Positions 22,048-34,060 are shown, numbered from the stretch's first letter. The stretch: DNA of 64,000 nt from Marsupella aquatica (GCA_973895155.1 OZ316892.1:26412001-26476000), one strand, 5' to 3'. Notes: generated by a model not told the origin, from the sequence alone. Translations and numbers: made by a program.

Positions 22048-22636
22048 CTAAGATCCGACTCCCTCCGTGAACCATTCAGTTGTGAGTGATGTAATCTTCC
22101 GGTCCAATTCGGCAAGGTTTCGACTGGAAAGCTGTACTGATTGAACCAAATTGTTCTTAAAGTCGAGTGAAAGCCCATATTCAATACTTGGAAAACCAAT
22201 AGCATACGATTGAGTTGAAAATCCACTCATTCCCAAACTGTGCGCGCAGGCGAATTCGGTTCCGATCGTTCCTCCCTTGTAGAGTACTAAGTTGAGTTGC
22301 CATGCGAGATTCCTTTGCACACTCTTTTCAAGGGCCTGGGGAGTCGACAGCCCTCTGAGGGGAAGATTTCGAACTCACTCTGCCGAGCTGGATTGGGCTG
22401 GCTTGATCTGGCTGCAATGATGATTTCCAGCATATCTCTTCAATGGACCAGGCATCGTAGCCTACCAGGTTGCCGGAAGTGCCGGAAGCTTCAAATCTGG
22501 ATTGTTGCGAGTGTTCCGCCAAACCGCGACACATGCTCATGAATTGAAATTGAATCTGGTCCTGTATCCCTGCGGGAATAACAGACTTTTCCAGAATTGC
22601 AGTCTGAAGGTCTGATTGGAACCAAGGAAAGAACAT
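22048..22636 (-). CDS. Unknown small protein, head-to-head partner of the HNL receptor (copy A)
   Basis: I read two exons: 22636-22379 (86 codons from ATG, starting MFFPWFQSDLQ) and 22335-22048 (95 codons plus stop), joined in phase 0 across a 43-bp intron with GTGAGT donor and CCCCAG acceptor, giving about 181 aa. No known domain. The second half is helical and ends KITSLTTEWFTEGVGS. An intron of 43 bp is very short for a plant; the alternative is a frameshifted single-exon gene, because copy B reads through the same region in frame (42 bp there). Start codons of this gene and the receptor are 259 bp apart and divergent, so a shared promoter is likely. The frame downstream on the same strand (22226-21702) is a different phase and probably not translated. 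Confidence 0.5.
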
Positions 22637-22895
22637 TCTTGGTGCAGGTAAGCTCTGCTTGAAGAATTGAGGGGAGAGTTCGTTGTTTGAAGCATAGAGC
22701 TCATTCTTTTCACGGAGCCATCAGGACATGGGGATGTATAGTCGTCCCCAGTCAATTTTTAGCAACAGAATATCATTGCTCCTGCTATCCCACTTGTTGA
22801 TAAATGTTGTTTTCAGCTTTGAATCCAGGTTTGCATTCGCCATTTGCTGGGACACATTTTGTTAGTCCGCTCATGATTGCTTGCAAGTGACAACC
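22637..22895. promoter_or_regulatory. Putative bidirectional promoter between partner gene and HNL copy A
   Basis: Only 259 bp separate the two divergent ATGs. The same spacing logic recurs at 59671-59933 in copy B, with small indels. I see no reliable TATA pair. The call is by position only. Confidence 0.45.
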
Positions 22896-25800
22896 ATGGG
22901 TGAAGCTTCACCCAAATCAATCTTTGACCTGTGGTACAAGCTTCAAGCAGTGTTTTGCTCTGCTGCAAGTTGCCCACTGGTTCTACCCAACCTTCTTGAG
23001 GTATCTAAGAAACCAGCCGTTCAAATCAATCGTCTGATCACCCTTGTCATGCATACTGAAAGACCTTCGTAGATGCTATGTTTCATTTGTGTAATTTTAA
23101 TTGTTCAGTAGAAATGTGAGAGATCTGTCGTCCATACAATTCCAATCAACTGTCATCGCATGCCCTACAGCTCCATGAAATGGTGTACGAAGTCTACAGG
23201 CCCCCTTTGAAAGAGAAGCCAGAAATTGAAATTGTTCTTTTCCATGGTCTTAAGTTGAAAGATTGTGAAGAGGCACACATCACTACGTGGATGTCGGGCG
23301 ACAACTCTGAGATGTGGCCAAGGACATGGTTGGCGGAAACATTCCCCAAAGCTCGCATCATAACAATTTGCTATGATTCTGCTGCAAAAAAGACGAACGG
23401 GGTTGAACAGCTAGACATGTTCTTGACGAGGGAAAATCTGTTGTCTGCACTTACAAGTGATTCTGTAAGGGTAGGCGAAGCTCAGTGTCCAATAGTGCTG
23501 GTGGGCCATTGTCTCGGAGGTCTTCTACTCAAGGAACTATGTTTGCACGCCAACCAGGTGTTGAGTGAAAAAAGGGGAGGAATACCAGGAATGCAACGCA
23601 TCCATGATTTTTTTGGGAACTTGAGAGGCATGTTCTTTTATGGAACACCTCATCTTGGATCGCTTCTTGGTGATGAACTCCATGACTGTTTCGATGGTTC
23701 ACTTCTAGCTGAAATAGAGGTCCTCAATGCCTGGAGCGCAAGGAAGAATGCAAGCTTTAGTGACTTGAAGGCCCGCTACAAATGGATTAGTTATGGAATG
23801 GGCGAGTCACACAAAAGCTTCGTGGTACTTCCAACACCATAGCTTTGTCCTATTGGGTGCTCATGCCTGGCTCTTGATAGTTTTTTGGCTTTGTTGAATG
23901 TTTCAGTTTGTCATTTGATTTATTTTTTCTGACCAGGAAGTTGCACAAGCTTGCCTAAGTTTAAGCTGATAGTGTTGGTTAATGGGGTCGAAATGTCTGC
24001 AAAAGACATTTTCTCGATTCGATATTTATAGAAGTCTAGTTTGAAGTACTTTGATTTCCATTTTATGTTGATTACCTAGCCTTCATCACTTGTACTCTTT
24101 GCTAAAGAAATTACTTGTCATGTAGGATTGCCTCGGAAAATATATCCAGGTTGTCCCTGAAGCATCGAGTAGGGTAGACATGGATGCCTATTATTCTGTT
24201 CAAGCAAATCATTTTAACTTATGCAAGCCAGCGAAGAAGCAAGATAGTGCCTTCTCATTTCTCGTCGATTTCCTCCGCAAGGTATCCATCCTATTTTTAG
24301 TCCTACACGAAATAATGTACCGTTGGTGTGTTGGTCAGGCCTGGCAAGTGTGGCAGCGTGCAATAGAACAGGAAAATTCAAATTTCTAGGTTGGAAAATG
24401 TCTATTGCAAACTCCTTAGTAGTAGCAGTAGTAGTACCGTAGATGTATGGTTTGAGATATAAAGACTCTCAGAGCATTGTGGCGAAGACTCCTGCTGATA
24501 CATAATTCAGCTCAGGGGAATTTGCGGAGTTCTCAGCCTTATGGATTGAAAAATTCCATATCCAGACACTACGTGTTCCAACATCATATTTCTAGACAAA
24601 CATTGAGTTTTACAGTCTTTCTATCTGCTCTGCTTCTAACATTCAAATCATGCGAAACTCTAGATTCATGGAGAGCATATACTTCGATCAGGGGTCGAGG
24701 CTGATCGTATGAGCGGCCGAGGGTATGTTGTTGACCATCATGGTCGTGCAGACGAAGTCGAAAGCATGTTGCTGAAGCCCAATGCTTATACCGCTTTCAT
24801 TGTTGGGCTGCCTGGCATCGGGAAGACCACATTAGCACAGCAGGTCTTCCACGACATCTCTCATTCTTTTGCAATCAGATGCTTCATAGATCTGGACAAT
24901 TTCAAAGAACCTTCGAAGTGCCGCAAGGAGGTTTTGAAGAAGATTGAGAGCGCATTAAAACAACAAGGCAAAGAATGGAGTTATGACTACTTGACTGTGC
25001 CTCGTTATTTGAAGGGCAAGAAAGCGTTGATCGTTCTTGACAATGTACAGTCACAGGTCCAGCTAGATGCTTTGAGTAGAGAAATCTGGCTGGAGGGGAG
25101 CAACAGTAGGCTAGTTGTGACCACAACCAATTCTGACCTTGGCTCCCAGTCAAACACTTACAAGGTCAATTTCTTGGGCGACCAAGAATCGCGAGAATTG
25201 TTTTGTCATTATGCATTTCAAAACAGGGCCAGACCGGAGTGTCTCGCAAATCGTCTTGAACAAGTAATACAGAGATGCGGAAATTTCCCGTTGTCTCTCA
25301 AAATCCTGGGTAGTTATTTGAGTGCAAAGGACGTGGATGACCAAAGCCTGTGGAGCGATCTTCTTGTGAAGCTGGAAAATGCGGAAGAAGTTGCTAGCGG
25401 TCCTGATTACGGACTATGGGCAAGGTTAAGGCCCTGCTACTATGCTCTTGCGCCTTCAGAGCAAGAAATGTTTTTGGATGTTTCAGTTCTGTTTAGTGGT
25501 TATCCGTTGAACTTGGTAAAGTACATGTGGAGTGCATGTCGGCAGTGTCCAACCATAGGGTGGGAGAATTTGGAGCGAGGATTTTTGGTCATTGAGGATG
25601 GACGGGGGAGAATTTGGATGCACGAATTGCTGAGAAATCTAGGTCGAAGTATTGCATGTCCTCAAACATTTCCAAATAGCTGTGTTGACAAGTGGAGACG
25701 AATTTCTAGCGGATGCTTGGAGAGGGATTTTATTGCCAAGTATCAGGTAATTTTACCATTCAGATTATTCGTAGTGTTCAAACTCGGCATTCTCCAATGT

Positions 25801-28057
25801 TTAGAAAGTGTCCGCTCAACAATATATTAGCATTCCAAGAGTTTTCAAGCACTGAGTGTAATTGAGAAGATCGACCATGACTTGCTGGTACTTCATGATG
25901 CAGGGTTTTATGGAGTCACTGTCGTTGGAGCTTCAAGTGCACGACAACGAAAGGTTGACCTTGAGAAATACGACACTAGCACAATATGTGAAGCTTGAAT
26001 ACTTGATCCTGGATGGTGTCGAGATGACTGAAGGAAGAGTGGAACTCCCCGGGTCCTTGGTCTATTTGAAATGGAAGGGTGCATTATTTGAGACTTGCCC
26101 CGTGGATTTCAACGGCTTGAGAAATTTGGCTGTCCTTGATCTCCAATTCTGCAAGGCCATGACAAGTCTTCCTCCGAGTGTGGTGATAGCAAAGAAGCTG
26201 AAGTGGTTGGAGTTGGAAGGTTGCCAATCCCTCACAAAGCTGCCCGAAGGTCTGTATGAATTTAGTGGTCTCGAGTACTTGGGCCTGACGATGACAGGCG
26301 TGGGCAAGTTGTCAAGCAAGTTGAGAAAGTTGAAGAACCTGAAGTGGTTTCGAGCTGACCAGACGGGTTTGGCACGAGTTCCTGACGCGATAGGTCGCCT
26401 TACGTTGTTAGAGACTCTCGATATCAGCAGCACGACTGTGACAGTCCTACCAGAGTCCATTGGGGCTCTCAAGCTCTTGAAAACTCTAAATGCCCGCTAC
26501 ACCTTGTTGAGCTCGTTGCCAGAGTCAATTGGTGATCTCGAGCTCTTGGAAACTCTAGATGCGGGAAACACATTCTTGAGGGCTTTGCCGGAATCATTGG
26601 GGAACGTCGTTGGATTGAAGCACTTGACGTTGAGGTCCACTCCCTTAGAATCACTACCGGATTCCATTTGTTTGCTCCGCTCTGTCGAAACCCTAGATTT
26701 GACTGACACACGAATAAGCACACTTCCGGATGCATTTGGAGAGCTTGAGAGCTTGAATTCGTTGCACATAAGCGGGTCAAGGGTGAGGTCGTTGCCGGAG
26801 ACATTCAGCAAGCTCTCCGACCTGCTGTTTCTTATCTTGACAGTCTCGACAAGTTTGAATGATGGCACACATCCATCAGGCTCAGGGACACACTCCACAA
26901 TTTCGCGCAGCCGCCAAGATTTCTGGTGTGCGATGATGTTTAAGACCCCCTTAGCAGGAGAGAATCTTGAAGTCGAAGAGGAAGGGGAGATACCAGCTAT
27001 GAGCCGCCAAGATTTCTGGTGTGCGATGATGTTTAAGACCCCCTTTGCAGGAGAGAATCTTGAAGTCGAAGAGGAAGGGGAGATACCAGCTATGAGCCGC
27101 GCTCTTTTCTCCGCTACATTACCGTTGTATAGAGTCAGGAGGCTGGCGATAGTTGGTAAAAATTTCAGCGAATCTGCACTTCCAACTCTTTTTAATGCAT
27201 TGAAAGAAATGACCTCCCTTAGTCAATTGACTCTAAAGGGGTTCAATGAGGTAGAGGCATTCCCTTCTGAATTAGGAACGCTAACTGGTTTAGAGACACT
27301 CACAATCGCATCTTGTGAGAGACTACGGGAGTTGCCTTATTCGTTCAGCTTGCTCGAGTGGTTGACTGACCTAGAGTTAACTAACCTGCCAAGGCTGCGC
27401 AGACTCCCGGAGGGTCTAAACTTCGCCTGGTGCCCTTTTGATTTGACTGTAGTTAATTGTGGAAGTGTGCAGAGCATGCCCAGGTCTTTTGGGCACAAGT
27501 CCCCTTTGGACAGAGATTCCTCCCCAGCATGTTCCGACGAAAGTGGGAACTCCGACTCCAACCCCACTGTGTATCGGTGGCGTAGACAAAGAGTTATTGT
27601 TACCGACTCGTGGAGACTCTTGCGATGCTTGCTAGAATGTCGTACGGGTCAAGGCTACAGCTTTCCCATTAGGTTCAGGATCACGTGTGAGGAGATGAAG
27701 ACGGCGATGAAGAGGGCAGTGAAATTGAAAGGGGATTCGGAGGCGGAATTCAAGTTGGCCACGACAGAGTTGAGGAAGCTGTGTTTGGAATGCCAAGTGG
27801 GAGATGACGGCCTCCATGGAAGCTTCACACCCTCCACAATCTGGGCCCCTTTGAACCTCGAGTCAAAATCTAAGATATATTTACAGTGCATGGGATACCA
27901 TGCTTCGGATTACGCAAATTTTCGTTACCAACAGCCATGTAAGATCCACAGATTAGTAGTGAGAGTGCTGGACATGGACGAAGAAGACAGTGAAGGCAAA
28001 GATGACAGTAACATACAGGATTCAGACGAAGATACAGTGGACAGTGAAGACGATTGA
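22896..28057 (+). CDS. HNL immune receptor, alpha/beta-hydrolase-NB-ARC-LRR, copy A (complete)
   Basis: Five exons that I join in phase 0: 22896-23000, 23171-23821, 24126-24281, 24676-25746 and 25904-28057, about 1378 aa. Exons 1-3 give an alpha/beta-hydrolase: LFHGL oxyanion-type turn, nucleophile elbow GHCLGG (Cys near residue 149 where Ser is canonical) and NHFNLCKP with the likely catalytic His near 281. Exon 4 is NB-ARC: P-loop GLPGIGKTT (about 348-356), kinase-2 LIVLD (422-426), RNBS-B-like RLVVTTT, GLPL equivalent GNFPLSL (506-512) and MHD equivalent MHE (619-621). Exon 5 has about nine LRRs of about 23 residues (LPESIG-type) to about residue 980, then a tandemly duplicated 31-residue acidic segment, further LRR-like units and an acidic Asp/Glu tail. 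NLRs of this class are intracellular pathogen sensors of seedless plants; the ligand is unknown. The donor after exon 2 (GTGGTA) and the acceptor of exon 5 are my least certain borders. Confidence 0.88.
26909..27094 (+). repeat. In-frame 93-bp tandem duplication in HNL copy A
   Basis: Units 26909-27001 and 27002-27094 differ at one or two bases and each encode 31 residues beginning SRQDFWCAMMFKTP and ending EEEGEIPAM. The unit lies between the main LRR block and the C-terminal region. Near-identity implies a very recent event. Confidence 0.95.
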
Positions 28058-28410
28058 GACAACATTGAGGAGGCCCAAGACATAGAGGACCAGGATGGCA
28101 AGCAAAGTGACGATGAGGAGATCGAGGCAAAGCACAGGAAATTGAATGATTGGTCAAATGCAGGAAATTCGACATAGAGATGGTTGGTACAGCTCTGAGG
28201 CTTCTCCTTCCCTTAAGTCCATCCCTCGTGTGAGCAGACACTGCCGCAAGCACCACTCTTCTCCATTGGCAATGACTAGTCTAGCCACATTGCTTGACTC
28301 AAATTCGGCTATGTAACTTGAGAATATTCAACGGCAGGTCCATTATTCCCGACATGCTGTCGTTATGAGATGATTCCTACTGTGCTATTCCACTGAATTC
28401 CACTGAATTA

Positions 28411-28420
28411 AATAAATAAA
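28411..28420 (+). terminator. Candidate polyadenylation signal of HNL copy A
   Basis: Two overlapping AATAAA hexamers lie about 355 bp after the stop. The equivalent site on the inverted copy C (near 35755-35770, minus) is also A/T-rich with aataaa-like hexamers. Confidence 0.4.
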
Positions 28421-28739
28421 AGTGCTTGAAGGGGGTCATTCTTGCAACATTGAGATTGTACCTGAAGTGAGTTGTGCTATTGTTGTTCCTGTGTGAGGCA
28501 CTTGCCATTCTCTCTCTGCTCTAATGGCAATACACTGTATTCATGCCATGTTAAAGAGTACAGCTCCTGCTGCCAGGGTTGGATGGATTTCTGGAAGAAG
28601 ATCTAATCTTTGTTGCCTTAGAAATTTGCAACTGAGACATTGGTAATGGGCGAAAGAAGAAAAGCACCACTATTCTGCCAGAATGACTGGAAGTTCTCTG
28701 ACAAATTCGCTTGACAACCCAGCACGGTCTCCATCCTAA

Positions 28740-29247
28740 GAGTTTGTCATTTTATTAAGCAAAGCACATAAACTTTCCCCGAAAACAAAGCCAAATTTGC
28801 ACCAGGGAGTTCATTCCATGTAAGACATTCCAAAATATGACTCCCATGCAAAACTAACAAATCCTTGCGGGAACCCTCGTCGACAACCACTTTTACTGCT
28901 GTGTACAACGGTTGCATCTGGACAAAGCAGAGTAAAGAGCCTTGTTGTAAAAAAACATTAAATGGAGACATAATGTTGAACTAAAGTAACTGGAACCTTC
29001 AACTCAGCAGAGGCTTCCGCTGGATTGGTATGGCGTCTTGCATCCGAGACAGACCTTCAGAATTGTCCTCATCGTCTTCTTCCCATTCGTTGTCGTCTTC
29101 TTCCACATTATCATCTTTATTGTCATAATGAAGGTCAGCATGCTGTCTCTTTCTGGAACTTCTGCTGAGCCCGGTTTGAAGTTCAGCTGAGGTATTACAG
29201 TTACATGCATTCAAGTCAGCAAAAACAAACATAGCGTAAGTAAACAT
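28740..29247 (-). CDS. Possible minus-strand coding fragment(s), unknown
   Basis: Two minus frames look non-random. The first is 28971-28747 (74 codons, containing VVVDEGSRKDLLVLHGSHIL); the second is 29247-28999 (82 codons, with a highly acidic run of Asp/Glu around EEDDNEWEEDDEDNSEG). Neither shows a known domain, and I cannot show that they are spliced together. They may be remnants of a gene between HNL fragments. Confidence 0.25.
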
Positions 29248-29259
29248 ATTGTAATTACT

Positions 29260-29545
29260 CTAGTTGATACCCCGGGGTCCTCATTTCTTTTCTTACTACC
29301 CATCAAGTGCGATTAAATATAGTATTTTTTTATTGAATTTAATGAAATATTTTTAAATTTTTGTTGAATAACATTAGAGTAATTTTAATCCAATTTTAGG
29401 AATTATAAAAAACACTAATTTTTTAAAATAAAATATAAAAATATTCTTAAAATATTCAATTAAATTAATTAAAAAAATTATTGACTTAATTTTTAAGGTA
29501 TTTATTCTCCCAAAATTTGGAGCTTATAAGATACCCCTTGGATTG
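29260..29545. repeat. Very AT-rich insert-like tract
   Basis: About 285 bp of mostly A/T with runs of T and A, bounded by moderately GC-rich sequence that repeats gatacccc on each side (near 29262 and 29531). This may be a MITE or other insertion; no clear terminal inverted repeats were found. Confidence 0.35.
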
Positions 29546-29558
29546 AGGCCCCCCAAGA

Positions 29559-30038
29559 TTGCTACTGGGTTGCTCAATCTTGAACTTTGAGGAGCTCTTG
29601 AGTCACTATCACTCAAGGTACAACAAAGAAAATGGAGAGCAAGAGTCATTTTCAGGAGCACGAGCCGAACTGCAATGTATGGAAGACAGAAGGAGAGGAG
29701 GGGCTAGGAGCATGAGTCGAACAGTCAGTGTAAGGAAAGAAAAAGGACATAACAGTGAGGACAAGTCCGACCATGAGATTAACACAGTAGCACTTGGAGG
29801 CCACAATGACAATGATGCCTGTAACAAAACCATTGCGAAGCAGACCTCGACTTTAGCCCCAATCAATCAAGCAACCCAGAAATTGAAAACTCAACCATCA
29901 TTCAACCAAAACGTTTTCCTCTTCTCGGTGCGGTTCGTTGTAGGCACACTCAATATGGAACAACCTTGTCTTTCAACATGGCAATCCAAGGCAGGCTACT
30001 ACGGAGCCCTTCAAAGCCAAGGCACCAATGACACATAA
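29559..30038 (+). other. ORF of unknown origin upstream of the HNL fragment
   Basis: A 159-codon plus frame starting MLLGCSILNFEEL, rich in Arg, Ser and Lys, without recognised domains. It runs into the region that resembles the HNL 3' end, so it may be a chimera of unrelated sequence and an NLR remnant. I do not claim a functional protein. Confidence 0.2.
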
Positions 30039-30480
30039 GATGAAGACACAGGAGGACAGCGAAGACGCTTTGGACAACAATAGAGAGGCCCATATAGGAC
30101 CAGATAGCAATCCAAGTGACGATGAGAAGATGAATGCAAAGCGCAGGAATTGATTGACTGGTCAAACACAAGCATTCCGAACTTACAGATGGTTGATTAA
30201 AGCTTCTCCTTCCCTTCAGTACCTTTCCTCCTGCCTGAATCACTGCGCTCCTCCATCATAGCGACACACTACTGCCAAACTCAAATCCGCCCATGTATCT
30301 TCAAAAATATGTAATTGCAAGTATGTTACCATAGGTATTCTACAGTTTTATTGGAGTCATCTTGCACATAGAATTGGCTGTTGCTACAGTCGCTGCGTGT
30401 GATTGCCTGAACGTTTATCTTTTTGAGGCGTTGCCATTTTACGCCATCTTAAGAGTACAGTACCTGCTGCTAGGGTAACT
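30020..30480 (+). pseudogene. HNL 3'-end fragment
   Basis: Aligns with the last codons and 3' UTR of HNL copy A (28030-28570). Shared features, in order: an acidic gaagac...gacaac tract, gtgacgatgagaagat...gcaaagc, gattgactggtcaaa, cttctccttcccttcagt and, further on, a taagagtacag...ctgctg tract. No LRR or NB-ARC sequence precedes it, so it is an isolated relic. Confidence 0.65.
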
Positions 30481-30739
30481 AAGAATGAATTTCTCGATGA
30501 TGGTCTATTCATATTGTGCAATCTGAGTCACTGTGTGACCTTTTGGTGTCAGTGCCATTCTGCAGCTTAGTTGTTTCCACTGCTCTGGTGAAAGCTGTGA
30601 ACTGCGAGGCCAGCTCTAGCGGATGGTTGGCGAATGATTTTAACAAAAAAGGGTTTAGCCAATTTTACTGTGTCCTTGCAGCGATTGCGAGTATTGACAT
30701 GTTGATCTCTAATGCGTTTTGCACACATGGCTAGACGAA

Positions 30740-31017
30740 TTCAAGAAGTTGGAACGTGCCATTGAGTCCATCGAACCTGAGAAATTGGATTATATGTCGT
30801 CCCAATTTCGATGGATTATAAAAGTGTTATCGAATGTAGAGGAACTTGTTTTAGAGAGTAACAGATAGAATCCTCCATTCTTTCTCCTAATTTGTAGTGA
30901 AATTGGAACGAAGAGGTTCAGATTCCGGAAATGACTTTTTTTGATTCCGTCACTCTTCGTACATTTTAGTGAATCATTAGACGTATAGCTTTCAATTTTT
31001 TGCCTCGAAAAAACTCG
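30740..31017. other. Intergenic, nothing recognised
   Basis: No gene, repeat or RNA element seen. Confidence 0.3.
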
Positions 31018-31255
31018 TTGAAATTCATCCAAAAAGCCAGCATACAACATTGGTGGCCCACAAAAGGGATCACCCGGGGGACCAAAGGTCGGGGAGTCAA
31101 GGGGACCGGAGAGGCCCGGTACCAGGACAGAAGCCAGCCCAGAACCCAGGGAGCCAAACAAGACATTCGACTACTGCAGAAGGAGCGACACAACTCCAAA
31201 GACCGGCCAGTGGAGAGGTACCGGCAGGGCACCAAACAGTGGGTCCATGATATAG
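31018..31255 (+). repeat. Dispersed repeat, copy 2 (partner at 18.1 kb)
   Basis: Same order of shared blocks as 18100-18312: gaaattcatccaaaaagcc, accaaaggtc, ggagaggcccgg, aagaccggccagtg and a terminal gtgggtccatga-like stretch. Confidence 0.55.
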
Positions 31256-34060
31256 CCAAAAGCAATATTATGAGGCTTAAAATCTTCTATAACCACACTC
31301 TCGATCAGAATCAGATCTTGATGCGTACATCGCAGTCTGTGCCTGAGAACTCAGTTCGCATTATCAGAGGTTTACACTTCAACTTCCCCAAAATTGGCTT
31401 GAATCCTCTTGAATTTCCATGGTTCCTCATAATTGTAGCGCCCCTGCATTCCAGAATTTGATATTCATATGAGAAGATTTGGGGTTTAATTGACATGAAC
31501 AGCATCGATATCTGTTGCACTCAGCCTGATTCAATCAGTTTTCGAGGACTCCATTGTAGTGCCCCAAAGATTTGAGTACACAAATCTTAAACGGAGAAGA
31601 GATGATCGTGATTATCATGTTGAACAATCGAACATTTTACCCAGCAACATGTGAACACAAAACTCACAGCGACCTCCTGAATCATCTCTGGTATAACTCT
31701 GTCCAAGTTAAGGTAAATGATCTTGTCCAATATTGCTTAGTCCAGGATCTAGATACTCTAGTTCTTTCTCAGTGGATCTAATTTCTAGTGAGGGAGCGAA
31801 TCTTGCATGTACTAGCGTGGAAGGCATCACAACCGAGATTTCGGTCAAGAAATCCAAAATTCGTCGGGAATATCTGAGTCCGCTGAGTTTCGCCCATAGA
31901 ACCAGACGCGGCGGACTGATTGAGTTTTGGTGGGCCAATCTCCGCTGAATTTCGGACCGATATTCCCCTCAAAAACTGGAGCTGAAAATCTGGCCGCACG
32001 GGTCGATTGAAACTTGGCGATCGGGGCATCCTGAGTGCGAGGGACTGATACAGTCATCATCCTGGCTCTTCCTTTAGCAATTGTCCCCAAAGTACTGCTC
32101 CTTCCAAATTTGCTGCTAACGATTGAGGTTGCTAACTTAGAGCTGGAATCACAAAGAGGCGAAGGGGTCGCGAAGGATGCTCAAGAATAGAATGGAATCG
32201 CCATAATAACAGCAGTAACAGGTAGGGTATATCGTGTTCAGTCGGACGTGAAATCTACTGTCCATACCACTTTTTATGTCCAATGGTAACCTAGTGACAA
32301 AGTTCTTCGAAGGAATAAACTGGAGAATGGCACGTTTTAGCACTTTTAACATGATTACCTTGTCCTCAATTCCACAGGAAACTTCTTTTTATACCACTGA
32401 GGAATGTACTTTTTATCACAAAAGTGGATCGACAAGTGATCATGGTGTACAAAAATTCTACTGTTGAAGGGTGCTTCCAAACCTCAATGCCCTTTGTCCC
32501 AGTAAACAACAAGGTCTGACCCTGCCACCTTGCCATCATGTTCTAGTTGGAGGATTCCTGGTCCTAGTGGTAGTAAACAGACTGATTATCGTTTACACTC
32601 GAACAAGGAATTGATCGCAAAATCAGCATAATCTGACCATGGACACCCCGCCCTAGCTACCGCGCCCTCTCGATTACCTTAGTTCAGCATCATGTCTTAT
32701 AAATAAAGAGGTCACTTTTATGTAGGTCGCCTTCAGGTATCTATCATGTGTCCAGATTCAAATCACGGCAGCTCAGGGTGCCGCATATTCTGGACTGGAC
32801 AATAGAGGTCGACTGTCTACGGTAGCTTTCCAGTCGGTATAAATTCGTGCTTGTCAATGCGCCTCTATCTCAAAGTTCAAGGCTTTAAGGAATTGTTAAT
32901 TAGCACATCCAAAAAGCAGTCAGCGCGAATCTATTCCACCTGTATGATAGTTCGAATTGTCCTACCATGTGCACCGGCAATCAATTGTCTGTCTGAGTTT
33001 CTCTCGACCTATCTGATTAAAGGAACTTGTGAGTAAGCTAGCTGGTCGAAGTCCAGAATGTACGAGCCATGCATGCACGTACTGTCTATTGTAAGTTGAG
33101 CTCTGAATTGGTTGTCACAAACTGATTGCTCCTTATTCTGATTAATCAGATATCAATCAGACCTCGATATGGAATTTTTACTACACCCTCCCTTGCATTT
33201 CCACACATTGAAGAAAGCTGTCTTAAGTTTGAAATCCTTCGGAGTGAAAGAACTGCGAAGTGAAGCCATGAGTGAATTGCTGGAAGCCAGGCCAAGGGAG
33301 TATGCAGGGTGAGTACGAGCAGGTGGATGACTACCCCGAGCGCACCAGGAGCACGGCAAACACACGTACAGACAATTGTGAAGTGTCCTATTTTGTTTCA
33401 ATCGGAATTCGAAGGTCGGGACGTCAAGGCCAAAAAGTTTTCCGCCCTTTCAATGGAACTCCTCGATCAGTGCCGGCGTCTGGGCTGCCTCAGGAGGGCG
33501 TGCCGTCTTGCATGTGAGCGGATATTTTTGAGTGTACCGCTTACCCGGCCGAACGCTTACATGCAAGACAACCCTAATTAAGCCTGGAGAGTTTTACTGG
33601 CACAACTCTAAAACTATATCAATGCACCGCGAGCCCGCAAGTCAAAGACGATGCCGCACTCAGGGTACCAATTGGACTGTCAGATCACGTTTCCATCGAA
33701 GAATCGAAAAAGAGAAGCGAGGTGATTGTCATCTAGCAAGTACTATATCCCAAAACTGTAGCAACTTTGACTCTCCAAATTTAGCTTTTCATTTGGGTGA
33801 CACCCATGTGAGTGATCCCTTTGCTGTTCAAGCGTGAAGCGTCTTCCAGGTAGGTTTTGCTGTACATTGATTCGCATCAAGCAATTTGTGCTACCCGCGT
33901 CCAGAGAGCAAGTTGAGACGGACTGATGATCATGATGGACTGTAAGTTGAGAAATTAATGATTTCGGAGTTCGATACAGAACTTTCAAGCAAGTCCGTCC
34001 GAAACCTTCCTGGAAAGCCACCGCGACGTTTCAGACGCCCATGCAAAGACACCTAAATGT
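31256..34060. other. Gene-poor stretch
   Basis: Short competing frames only. One possible exon is at about 33165-33311 (plus; contains HTLKKAVLSLKSFGVKELRS, followed by a donor-like GGGTGAGTA), but no companion exon was found. Otherwise I see nothing supported. Confidence 0.35.

Larger units (their letters stand above)
21667..28060. repeat. Segmental duplication, copy A
   Basis: From tgtacatcacttattcattc onward, this block and the block starting at 58706 are nearly identical through intergenic DNA, the head-to-head partner gene, all five receptor exons and the introns. Copy B is cut by the window end. Direct orientation, about 37 kb apart. Confidence 0.95.

Noticed and set aside
21702-22226. 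174-codon minus ORF with a counterpart in copy B
   Set aside because: Overlaps the partner gene's second exon in another phase; it is kept in both copies only because the duplication is recent.
26062-27891. Minus-strand ORFs across the LRR exon
   Set aside because: Antisense shadows of leucine-rich repeats, which commonly leave the opposite strand open.
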